NCBI GenBank assembly: GCA_900768625.1
Contig: CAAGDO010000268.1
Location: forward strand, 1 to 7,276
Reading direction: 5' to 3'
Origin: Bacteroidaceae bacterium
Lineage (GTDB): Bacteria; Bacteroidota; Bacteroidia; Bacteroidales; Bacteroidaceae
DNA: 7,276 bases
In this document: piece after piece, positions 1 through 5,903 of the stretch
Layout of the letters: each line of letters starts with the position of its first letter
How positions within the stretch are numbered: the stretch's first letter is position 1
Notes under the pieces: generated by a model
The model's input: the letters and a program-made list of their open reading frames with translations, nothing else
Database searches by the model: none
Told to the model about the DNA's origin: nothing
Program-made: the position numbers and the translations under genes

Positions 1-21
1 AGCACGCCGAGGGCAAGAATC

Positions 22-164
22 GCGTGCGGAGCACGCAGCATTGATGACCATTAATGGCTAATTGACGGAAATTAATGTAGAAACCCAGCGTGCGCAGCAC
101 GCCCAAGCAAATCCGGATGATATGAGGACTTGGAAATTTCTCAAACCACTTCTGTTTGACTATA
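22..164 (-). repeat. Hairpin-bearing intergenic repeat, copy A
   Basis: This copy is read on the minus strand. From 164 down to 22 it has a TATAGTCAAA-type terminus (155-164), a unique-looking spacer, hairpin 1 (GCGTGC at 88-93, 3-base loop, GCACGC at 97-102), a segment rich in TTAAT/TCAAT units containing the palindrome CCATTAATGG (48-57), and hairpin 2 (22-36). A third hairpin appears to begin near base 9 but is cut by the window edge. Bases 39-164 match the reverse complement of 4695-4820 with four substitutions in 126. It lies downstream of the WbqC gene. I recognise no named repeat family; a REP-like or MITE-like element is an inference. Confidence 0.85.
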
Positions 165-168
165 AGGT

Positions 169-193
169 AAAAAAAAACAAGCGCGGAACGCGC
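169..193 (-). terminator. Intrinsic terminator downstream of the WbqC gene
   Basis: Read on the minus strand, GCGCG-TTC-CGCGC (193 to 181) forms an all-GC five-base-pair stem with a three-base loop. Three bases later an uninterrupted run of nine T residues follows (177 to 169). This is the classic layout of a Rho-independent terminator. It starts about 70 nt after the WbqC stop codon. The stem is short, but the GC content and long T run make termination of wbqC transcription plausible. The T run ends only a few bases from the terminus of repeat copy A. Confidence 0.65.
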
Positions 194-206
194 AAAAGAA
201 AGCTTC

Positions 207-244
207 ATGTAGAAACTCCCGATAACGCACTTTCAATGTAGAAC
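207..244 (-). repeat. Two short copies of the GTTTCTACAT motif
   Basis: ATGTAGAAAC at 207-216 and ATGTAGAAC at 236-244 (plus strand) repeat the ATGTAGAAAC found at 75-84 inside repeat copy A; the same motif lies in copy C1 as GTTTCTACAT. They fall between the WbqC stop codon and its terminator. They could be remnants of further repeat copies or chance matches, because only nine or ten bases are conserved. Confidence 0.4.
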
Positions 245-261
245 TCATTTCAAATACCCGC

Positions 262-906
262 TCAACGCGTCAGACTAGCGCGGAGGACCATTCGGCTTTC
301 GGGACCGAGGTTGAAGAGCAAGTCGGCTATGCTGAGGTTGGGGAGGAAGCCTGTGCGCTGGGCGAACACTTGATAGTATGGCACGGGATGGAAGGAAGGG
401 TCAGTCTCCAAGGATTGTTTGGGGCTGATGACGGTGCGGAGATCAAGCGTGGAAGGGGGAAGCGCTGTGGGGGCGATGTAGGCTTCGGCCTGATGGATGG
501 GACGCTCAAGCGAGAGGAGGGAGAGAACGGTGTCGAGCAAGGCCTCGTTGAAGTCCACCAGGAAGGTGAAGGGACGTTCGTAGAGCGGACGGAAATCGTC
601 CGCATAGTATTCGAAATAGGGACTCGACTCGTAGGCTGAGGCCAATGCCGTCCAATGGAGGTGGCGCCAGTTACCGTGGTCGGAGATGCGTACATCGCGG
701 GTGGGAGTGTGGGATGCCCCGTCGCGCACCACGGGAATGGTGAGCGGTTGCGGTCCCGTGGGTGTGGCAATGTAGCAACGGTTGCGGTAGGTCTGCTTGA
801 TGAAATGCTCATGACGGTCCTCTGTCGCTTGCGAAGCGGCATAGAGATGGGCATAGAGCTGGACAGGACCCAGATAGGTGCTGGAGAGGAGGATGGATGA
901 TGACAA
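262..906 (-). CDS. WbqC-family protein
   Basis: This is a member of the WbqC-like family, found near polysaccharide and envelope genes; its biochemical activity is not established. With a start at the TTG ending at 906 the product is 214 residues, close to the usual family size. Conserved stretches follow in order: SILLSSTYLGPVQ (about 4-16), KQTYRNRC (37-44), DVRISDHGNWRHLHW (71-85), PYFEYYADDF (96-105) and FLPNLSIADLLFNLGPES (187-204). No signal peptide or membrane segment is visible, so it is probably cytoplasmic. The start is uncertain. The open frame continues to 1107, but the extra residues are proline/serine-rich and the outermost ones are encoded by repeat DNA. No in-frame ATG exists between 1107 and the domain. 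The gene stands alone, 427 nt after gtrA, and a terminator follows it. The family call is firm; the start is weak. Confidence 0.85.
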   Translation of the reverse strand: MSSSILLSSTYLGPVQLYAHLYAASQATEDRHEHFIKQTYRNRCYIATPTGPQPLTIPVVRDGASHTPTRDVRISDHGNWRHLHWTALASAYESSPYFEYYADDFRPLYERPFTFLVDFNEALLDTVLSLLSLERPIHQAEAYIAPTALPPSTLDLRTVISPKQSLETDPSFHPVPYYQVFAQRTGFLPNLSIADLLFNLGPESRMVLRASLTR

Positions 907-1040
907 GGGAAATGAGGATGGAGATGGTTGGGGAAAGTCAGGATGAAAAGCAATGGGGGATGCATCGCCCTTCGCTTGAAAGGGGCCGTTGTCAGCCTCT
1001 CTCCGCTTCAGGCTTTTCCGCCCTTGGTAACGGTTAAAAT

Positions 1041-1291
1041 AACTTGCATAATTGGGACTTACGTGCGTGTGTTGTTTTTGAGCGTGCTCCGCACGCTGGA
1101 CTTTCAACGTTAATTTCCGCCAATTGGCCGTTAATGCCAGTCAATGCCGCGTGCCTGAAGCACGCGAGAGGAAATGGTCGTTAATCCTGCGTGCTAAAGC
1201 ACGCTGTGGAATGCAAGCATTCCACTTGGGGCAGTCTATGAAACGCACGTCCATGTACGCACTCTAAACAACATGACCAACAGCGTGCGAA
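1041..1291 (+). repeat. Hairpin-bearing intergenic repeat, copy B
   Basis: Read on the plus strand, hairpin 1 (GCGTGC-TCC-GCACGC, 1082-1096) is followed by CTGGACTTTCAACG and a run of TTAAT/CAAT units up to hairpin 2 (1149-1165). Hairpin 3 follows (GCGTGC-TAAA-GCACGC, 1189-1204), then a nine-base-pair hairpin GTGGAATGC/GCATTCCAC (1206-1225). Bases 1041-1123 match the reverse complement of 4985-5067 (73 of 83 identical; the last 50 bases are perfect). Bases 1247-1291 match the reverse complement of 4941-4985 (38 of 45). The 123 bases in between are absent from the other copy. It occupies the gap between gtrA and the WbqC gene. The remaining unmatched part, 1292-1333, shows no clear terminator. 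Confidence 0.85.
1206..1225. repeat. Perfect nine-base-pair hairpin inside repeat copy B
   Basis: GTGGAATGC at 1206-1214 and GCATTCCAC at 1217-1225 are perfect complements around an AA loop. The stem sequence differs from the GCGTGC hairpins, yet it sits directly after hairpin 3 of the same element. No T run follows on either strand, so it is not a typical intrinsic terminator. It could still slow polymerase or stabilise a transcript 3' end. Confidence 0.6.
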
Positions 1292-1333
1292 AGCCCCAAA
1301 AACCAATAAAGTGCATAAGTTGTTTCTTGAACA

Positions 1334-1753
1334 TTACTTGAAGACGAAGCGCACCAACAGAAAATTCACGGGAATGGCGATGGCAAACACCGGCAACGGT
1401 GCCAGCGCATCAGGGATACCCAGCCACACGAAGAGGTTGAGCAGCACGATGTGGAGCAGATAGTTCACACCGTGGGCCCCCGCCATGCCGGCAAAGCGCT
1501 TCCACGACGGACGCGAGCCGAAGGTGAAGAAAGCCGTCAGATAGAAATTGACCACGAAACTCACCACATAGCCCACGGTGTAGGCCACGCTGAGGGGCAA
1601 CCATCGCATCAGGAGGAGATAGAGCGCATAGTGCAGCCCCGTGGCGAAAGCGCCCACCAGGGCAAAGCGGATGGCTTCGGCCAGGGTGCGCTTCGAGCGT
1701 AGCGGGGTGTTGGATGGGGCAGGGGAGGAGGCGGAAGAAGGGGAAGATTGCAT
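1334..1753 (-). CDS. GtrA-family small membrane protein
   Basis: This 139-residue protein belongs to the GtrA family of small four-helix membrane proteins, thought to help move polyprenyl-phosphate-linked sugars across the inner membrane or to assist partner glycosyltransferases. After a serine/proline-rich N-terminal tail (1-22) come hydrophobic segments at about 29-49, 55-76, 95-112 and 117-137. Family-typical residues are visible: FALVG with a following T (30-39), VSFVVNF (64-70) with FFTFG (75-79), and PVNFLLVRFVF near the end (128-138). The ATG at 1753 shares one base with the stop of the ArnT-like gene (TGATG), so translation of the pair is probably coupled. That supports a joint role in lipid-linked sugar transfer. 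The sugar cannot be read from the sequence. Confidence 0.9.
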   Translation of the reverse strand: MQSSPSSASSPAPSNTPLRSKRTLAEAIRFALVGAFATGLHYALYLLLMRWLPLSVAYTVGYVVSFVVNFYLTAFFTFGSRPSWKRFAGMAGAHGVNYLLHIVLLNLFVWLGIPDALAPLPVFAIAIPVNFLLVRFVFK

Positions 1754-3495
1754 CAGAGGGGGAGGCGTTGGAAGGAATAGAGCGTGATGGGCTTACGGTC
1801 GTCGCAGCTCACATGGTGGAAATCACGCACGAGGGTCACGCGATAGTCAGGATGGCGACGGCAGAAGGCATCGATATCGTTGTTGCTCACGATGAGCAGG
1901 CCCTGAGAGGGCTTGAAAGCCTCGAAGGGTGCCACGCGGTCGCCCAGATAGTAGTTGACCGTGAAGGGATGCATGGGATTGCCCTCCACCACGTCGGTAC
2001 GGAACGAATAGATGCGCCCCGAGGGCTGGAGCGAGGCGATATAGTCCGCCACGGGCTTGTCGCTCTTCACGTTGAGCGCCAAGGGCTGGTAGACCCCATC
2101 GAGGGCGAAGAACACCGTCGCTACGAGCAACGTGGTGCTGAGCGCCAGCGTCTGACGGTGGGTCCACAAAAAGGCAATGCCCGCCAGCGGAACGGCGATG
2201 GCCAGCCACTGCAAAGGATGGAGCGGAGTGGCGGAGAGGGCATGAAGCATGGCCAGATTCTGCGCGGCATGGCGTCCGTGGCCCACCACGGCTTCGGGCA
2301 CCAGGCCGAGACGAAGGGCGATGAATGTCAAGGTCATCACCACGGCCAGCCCGCTGATGACACCGGCAAACGCATGGACCACCTTGCGATGGTTGCGACA
2401 CAGCCAAAGGATGTATTCTGCCAGAAAATAGGCCAGGAAGGGATAGACGGGCAGCAGATAGACGCTTCGCTTGCTTTTGGGGATGCAATAGAACACGAAG
2501 ATGATGAGGAAACTCAGCAGGGTGAAGAGCTGCACATCGTCCATGCGGCGCAACCCGCCTGTCAGGCGGTTCCACCAGCGAAGCGAGGGACGCAGGGAGG
2601 AAATCCGCTTGTAGGGGAGGACGAAGAGGGAAAAGAGGACGAGCAACGTATAGGGGAGGAAACCGCTCACGATGGTCATGACGTTGTATGTCCAGGGGTT
2701 GATGTGGCTTTCGTAGGTCATCTTGCCCAAGAGGCGCAGGACGTTTTCTTCATAGACAAGATCGAGGAACCGTTCGCCTCCCTGCCCGTAGGCCGCCACG
2801 TACCATACGGCGGGCAACACCAGGGCCAGCAGACCGACTCCCGCCATCCGCCACGTGACGCGCCAGAATCCCTTGACGCGCATCCAGGCGAAGACGGCCA
2901 CCACCAGACAGGGGAGGGCCAGACCGACGGGGCCTTTGCTCAGGAAGGCACCGCTCAGGAAGAGCGTGGCCAACCAGGGCACTCCCTTCAGGTCCGCTTC
3001 CACCCAGCGGTAGAGCCGATAGAGGGCGAGCACCATCATGCAGGTGAGCACCATGTCGACGCGGCAGGCCACTCCGGCACGGTGGACTTCAAAGCTGGTC
3101 AGCGTGATGAGGCCCATCAGCAGGGCTACGGAGGCGTTGCGCCGACGGGCATAGAAAGCATAGCCCACCATCACCATGGCGGTGAGGGCCAGGGCGGAGG
3201 GCATGCGGGTGGCATATTCCGAAACGCCGCCCGTGAGCAGCGAGCAGAGGGCTGCCAACCAATGGAAGAAGGGGGGCTTATAGGCCATGTCCACCCCGTT
3301 GTTGATGGGGAGCACCCAGTTGCCCTCATGGATCATCGAGAGGGCCACGACGGCTTCGCGGGGTTCACCGCGCGTGTTGAAAATCGTGGAGCCAAGGAAG
3401 AGGAACAGCGAAAAGAAGCAGACGGCAAATAGCAGCCAGCCGTAGAGCGCCTTCTGGTTGTTGGAAAACTCCCTTTTGTTGAGTAGGATATTCAT
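1753..3495 (-). CDS. ArnT-like polytopic glycosyltransferase (GT83/PMT superfamily)
   Basis: This is a 580-residue integral membrane glycosyltransferase of the ArnT/PMT type, which takes a sugar from a polyprenyl-phosphate carrier and attaches it to an envelope acceptor on the outer face of the inner membrane. After a first membrane helix (about 17-36) comes the family signature loop: GEPREA (43-48), with the acidic and arginine residues expected near the active site, then KPPFFHW (73-79). About a dozen hydrophobic helices follow, with a soluble C-terminal region of roughly 100 residues. The ATG ending at 3495 was chosen because the domain begins just after it; the frame stays open to 3762, but that extension overlaps dusB and has no membrane character. 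It lies 49 nt after dusB and overlaps gtrA. Whether the sugar is aminoarabinose is unknown, so no arnT symbol is given. Confidence 0.9.
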   Translation of the reverse strand: MNILLNKREFSNNQKALYGWLLFAVCFFSLFLFLGSTIFNTRGEPREAVVALSMIHEGNWVLPINNGVDMAYKPPFFHWLAALCSLLTGGVSEYATRMPSALALTAMVMVGYAFYARRRNASVALLMGLITLTSFEVHRAGVACRVDMVLTCMMVLALYRLYRWVEADLKGVPWLATLFLSGAFLSKGPVGLALPCLVVAVFAWMRVKGFWRVTWRMAGVGLLALVLPAVWYVAAYGQGGERFLDLVYEENVLRLLGKMTYESHINPWTYNVMTIVSGFLPYTLLVLFSLFVLPYKRISSLRPSLRWWNRLTGGLRRMDDVQLFTLLSFLIIFVFYCIPKSKRSVYLLPVYPFLAYFLAEYILWLCRNHRKVVHAFAGVISGLAVVMTLTFIALRLGLVPEAVVGHGRHAAQNLAMLHALSATPLHPLQWLAIAVPLAGIAFLWTHRQTLALSTTLLVATVFFALDGVYQPLALNVKSDKPVADYIASLQPSGRIYSFRTDVVEGNPMHPFTVNYYLGDRVAPFEAFKPSQGLLIVSNNDIDAFCRRHPDYRVTLVRDFHHVSCDDRKPITLYSFQRLPL

Positions 3496-3544
3496 GTGTG
3501 GGAATGCGGAAAGTGTGAGGGGAAATGGTTTCGGGGAGATGTGC

Positions 3545-4621
3545 TTATTCTGCGGGAGCGGCGTCGGGGACAGAAGCTGCGGGTTGCGGAGCTTGAAGTC
3601 CGGCTTCGGCTTCGCGGATGAGCGGGCGGGTGCTCTCCATGATGCTGAAGAGTTCGTCGACCGTTTCGGCACGCAGCATGGCGATGCGCGTGTTGCGGAA
3701 ATTCGGCAGTCCCTTGAAGAGCGGTGTGGCGGCAAGATGGCGGCGGATATGGAGGATGCCACGGTATTCGTCGATGCGGGCCACGCTCTGGCGCACCTGT
3801 TCCTTCAGTACGTCGAGTTTCCAGTCGGCCGTCATGGGGGCGTATTCGCTGGGCACGACATGGTCGACCGTATGGTCATCGGCATGGAGGAGGTCATGGA
3901 TTTCCTTGAAAATCCAAGGGCGGCCGAAGGTGGCGCGGCCGACCATCACGGCGTCCACCCCGTAGCGGTCGAAGGCATCGCGGGCCTTTTCGGCTGACGT
4001 GATGTCGCCGTTGCCGATGATGGGGATGCGCATGCGCGGATTGCGTTTCACCTCGCCGATGAGTGACCAGTCGGCCTCACCGTTGTACATTTGGGCACGG
4101 GTGCGGCCATGGATGGTGAGGGCCTGGATACCGCAGTCCTGCAGCTGCTCGGCGAGGGGGACGATGATGCGATGTTCGGCGTCCCAGCCGAGGCGGGTCT
4201 TGGCTGTGACGGGTACGTCGACAGCATCGACCACCGCACGGGTGATTTCGAGCATGCGGGGCACGTCCTGCAGCAGTCCGGCTCCGGCGCCTTTGCCGGC
4301 TACGCGCTTCACCGGGCAACCGAAGTTGATGTCGAGCACGTCGGGATGGGCGCGCTCCACCACAATCTGGGCGGCATCGCGTACGGCCACGGGGTCCTTG
4401 CCGTAGATCTGGATGGCCACGGGGCGTTCCTCATCGCAAACGGTGAGTTTGTCGAGGCTTTTGCTGACCATGCGAACCAGTGCGTCGGCGGCCACGAATT
4501 CGGAATAGACCATGGAGGCGCCGAGATGGCGGCAGAGCAGGCGGAAGCCGATGTCGGTGACGTCCTCCATCGGAGCCAGCACCACGGGACGTTCGCCCAA
4601 GTTGAGATTACCTATTTGCAT
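3545..4621 (-). CDS. dusB: tRNA-dihydrouridine synthase, DusB type
   Basis: This 358-residue flavoenzyme is expected to reduce uridine to dihydrouridine in the tRNA D-loop using FMN and NADPH, in the cytoplasm. The TIM-barrel signatures are present in order: VVLAPMEDVTDIGFR (13-27, FMN-binding entry), QIYGKDP (71-77), DINFGCPVKRV (97-107) with catalytic Cys102, TAKTRLGW (139-146) with Lys141, TIHGRTR (169-175) with His171, IIGNGDI (201-207) and MVGRATFGRPWIF (226-238). The C-terminal tail is rich in alanine and proline and looks unstructured. The ATG at 4621 fits the family N-terminus well; no Shine-Dalgarno sequence precedes it. It is the first gene of a probable three-gene unit with the ArnT-like and GtrA-like genes. 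The DusB subtype rests on overall motif similarity. Confidence 0.93.
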   Translation of the reverse strand: MQIGNLNLGERPVVLAPMEDVTDIGFRLLCRHLGASMVYSEFVAADALVRMVSKSLDKLTVCDEERPVAIQIYGKDPVAVRDAAQIVVERAHPDVLDINFGCPVKRVAGKGAGAGLLQDVPRMLEITRAVVDAVDVPVTAKTRLGWDAEHRIIVPLAEQLQDCGIQALTIHGRTRAQMYNGEADWSLIGEVKRNPRMRIPIIGNGDITSAEKARDAFDRYGVDAVMVGRATFGRPWIFKEIHDLLHADDHTVDHVVPSEYAPMTADWKLDVLKEQVRQSVARIDEYRGILHIRRHLAATPLFKGLPNFRNTRIAMLRAETVDELFSIMESTRPLIREAEAGLQAPQPAASVPDAAPAE

Positions 4622-4694
4622 AGAAAACAGAGTGTCGTTGGGAATGTGTGAAAGTTTAGGGGTTTTGTGTTGGGGGAAGGGCTTTAAGTGAGCC

Positions 4695-4877
4695 TATAGT
4701 CAAACAGAAGTGGTTTGAGAAAATTTCAAGTCCTCATATCATCCGGATTTGCTTGGGCGTGCTGCGCACGCTGGGTTTCTACATTAATTTCCGTCAATGA
4801 GCCATTAATGGCCATCAATGCTGCGTGCTTACGCACGCTCTCTCCCCTCAGCCGTGCTAAAGCACGCCTTGGGGAGG
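4695..4877 (+). repeat. Hairpin-bearing intergenic repeat, copy C1
   Basis: Read on the plus strand, the copy begins with TATAGTCAAA (4695-4704) and a spacer, then hairpin 1 (GCGTGC-TGC-GCACGC, 4757-4771), GGGTTTCTACATTAA, and TTAAT/TCAAT units that include the 12-base palindrome GCCATTAATGGC (4801-4812). Hairpin 2 (4823-4838) follows. Hairpin 3 (CGTGC-TAAA-GCACG, 4853-4866) is enclosed by CTCCCC (4842-4847) and GGGGAG (4871-4876), making a longer interrupted stem. Bases 4695-4820 are the near-identical inverted partner of 39-164. Its TATAGTC end lies 73 nt upstream of dusB, so it occupies the dusB promoter region. I found no clear TAnnTTTG box there. Confidence 0.87.
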
Positions 4878-4934
4878 AAATGTTCATTAATGGCTACGCC
4901 CTCAAAACGAGATAGTGTAAATGCCCAATCAATG

Positions 4935-5067
4935 GCGTGCTTCGCACGCTGTGGGTCATGTCGTGCAGGGTGCGTCCACGGACGTTGGCGGAAATTAACG
5001 TTGAAAGTCCAGCGTGCGGAGCACGCTCAAAAACGACATAGTTATGTAAGCCCCAATGGAGCAAGTT
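4935..5067 (-). repeat. Hairpin-bearing intergenic repeat, copy C2 (shortened)
   Basis: Read on the minus strand from 5067, a leader resembling that of copy B runs into hairpin 1 (GCGTGC-TCC-GCACGC, 5026 to 5012). After CTGGACTTTCAACG and the first TTAAT unit, the sequence jumps at 4985 to the block matching the far end of copy B. It finishes in a hairpin GCGTGC/GCACGC (4949 to 4935). Hairpins 2 and 3 of the full element are missing. It lies downstream of the CPBP protease gene and faces copy C1 head-on, so together they fill the 475-nt gap. CGTCCACGGACG (about 4973-4984) is a further small palindrome. Bases 4878-4934 contain one more CATTAATGG unit and little else. Confidence 0.85.
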
Positions 5068-5096
5068 TTTTATGCTCACTAAGTAGGTACGTCCCG

Positions 5097-5903
5097 TCAA
5101 GGCAGTCGGAGCGAACGCCAGATCAGGATGACGCTCACGGCGAGCAGCACAAGACCACCGAGGACGCACCACGTGGCGCTGAAGGCACCAACCCGGGCTT
5201 CAATCCCGGGGAAGAACATGAGGACCACGGCGAGCACATTGTTTGCCACATGCACGGGGAGGCAGAGGCGCAGATTGCCCGTGCGCAGGAAGCATAGACC
5301 GAGCACGAGGCCCACCACGAAGGCGGGAATCATCTGCATGACGTTGCCGTGGACCAAGGCGAAGGCCAGCGAACTGACCATCACGGCCCACAGGGGATGC
5401 CATCCGCTCTGCATGAGACCTTCCAGTACACCGCGGCGGAACACGAGTTCCTCACAGAGCGAACCGACGAAGCAGAGGAGCAGAAGGCACAGTGCGTTGT
5501 GCTTCATGCCGTCGAAGAGGAGTTGTGCGCCTTGGTCGTCGAGATGGAGGGGGGTGAGCAAGGCGGAAAGGGCCATGCTGAGGCAGAGGGTGCCCACGAT
5601 GGCCATGGCGGACGAGCCAGCGGACATGCGGACGGGGGGAGAGATGGGACGACGGCTGGGGGCGGCTCCATCTGGGAATGGGGATGTACGGCGGTCGGTC
5701 CAACTATAGTACCAGCCCAGGCCCAGACAGAGCATGAACTCAAAGAGCAACAGCGAAATACCGCTGGCCTCGGGCGAAACGGGGAGCTGGATGAGGGGCG
5801 TGCCTTGGCCGATGCGGTCAAGATTGCCAAACAGCAGGGCGACTGCGCTTCCGATGATCTGGACCATCAGGAAGAGCAGGAAGGTGAGGATGGCGCGCGT
5901 CAT
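5097..5903 (-). CDS. CPBP-family intramembrane protease (CAAX protease / bacteriocin-processing type)
   Basis: This 268-residue polytopic membrane protein is of the CPBP (Abi/CAAX-protease) family, glutamate-dependent intramembrane endopeptidases related to eukaryotic Rce1. Hydrophobic segments lie at about 4-25, 47-66, 97-118, 135-150, 170-186, 190-206 and 240-262. The three catalytic-site motifs are intact: EELVFRR (151-157) with the paired glutamates and the arginine, FALVHGN (181-187) with His185, and LPVHVANN (215-222) with His218 and the following asparagines. The enzyme is therefore probably active. Its ATG overlaps the ribF stop in an ATGA, so it is expected to be co-translated with ribF. 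Its substrate is unknown; bacterial relatives have been linked to bacteriocin immunity, but nothing here points to a bacteriocin locus. Confidence 0.9.
   Translation of the reverse strand: MTRAILTFLLFLMVQIIGSAVALLFGNLDRIGQGTPLIQLPVSPEASGISLLLFEFMLCLGLGWYYSWTDRRTSPFPDGAAPSRRPISPPVRMSAGSSAMAIVGTLCLSMALSALLTPLHLDDQGAQLLFDGMKHNALCLLLLCFVGSLCEELVFRRGVLEGLMQSGWHPLWAVMVSSLAFALVHGNVMQMIPAFVVGLVLGLCFLRTGNLRLCLPVHVANNVLAVVLMFFPGIEARVGAFSATWCVLGGLVLLAVSVILIWRSLRLP

Noticed and set aside
1714..3432. Long 572-codon open frame on the plus strand
   Set aside because: It lies antisense to the ArnT-like gene, its translation is dominated by His, Glu, Gly and Gln with no recognisable domain, and the minus-strand product is a clear family member. 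It is a shadow of GC-rich codon bias.
3496..3762. Longer N-terminus for the ArnT-like protein
   Set aside because: The extension overlaps the dusB coding region, is Arg/Ser/Pro-rich without family similarity, and the ATG at 3495 directly precedes the first membrane helix.
4091..4651. Plus-strand open frame opposite dusB
   Set aside because: Antisense to well-conserved dusB motifs, with no domain of its own.
39..4820. Composite transposon bounded by inverted repeats
   Set aside because: The enclosed genes are ordinary housekeeping or envelope genes, no transposase or integrase is present, and no target-site duplication could be made out at the repeat edges.
4757..5026. Possible CRISPR array because of repeated GCGTGC/GCACGC hairpins
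   Set aside because: Hairpins are unevenly spaced, occur in both orientations, the intervening sequence is itself repeated, and no cas gene is present.
5059..5077. GAGCA...TGCTC hairpin after the CPBP gene as an intrinsic terminator
   Set aside because: The T/A run lies inside the loop and not after the stem, so it does not fit a Rho-independent terminator on either strand.
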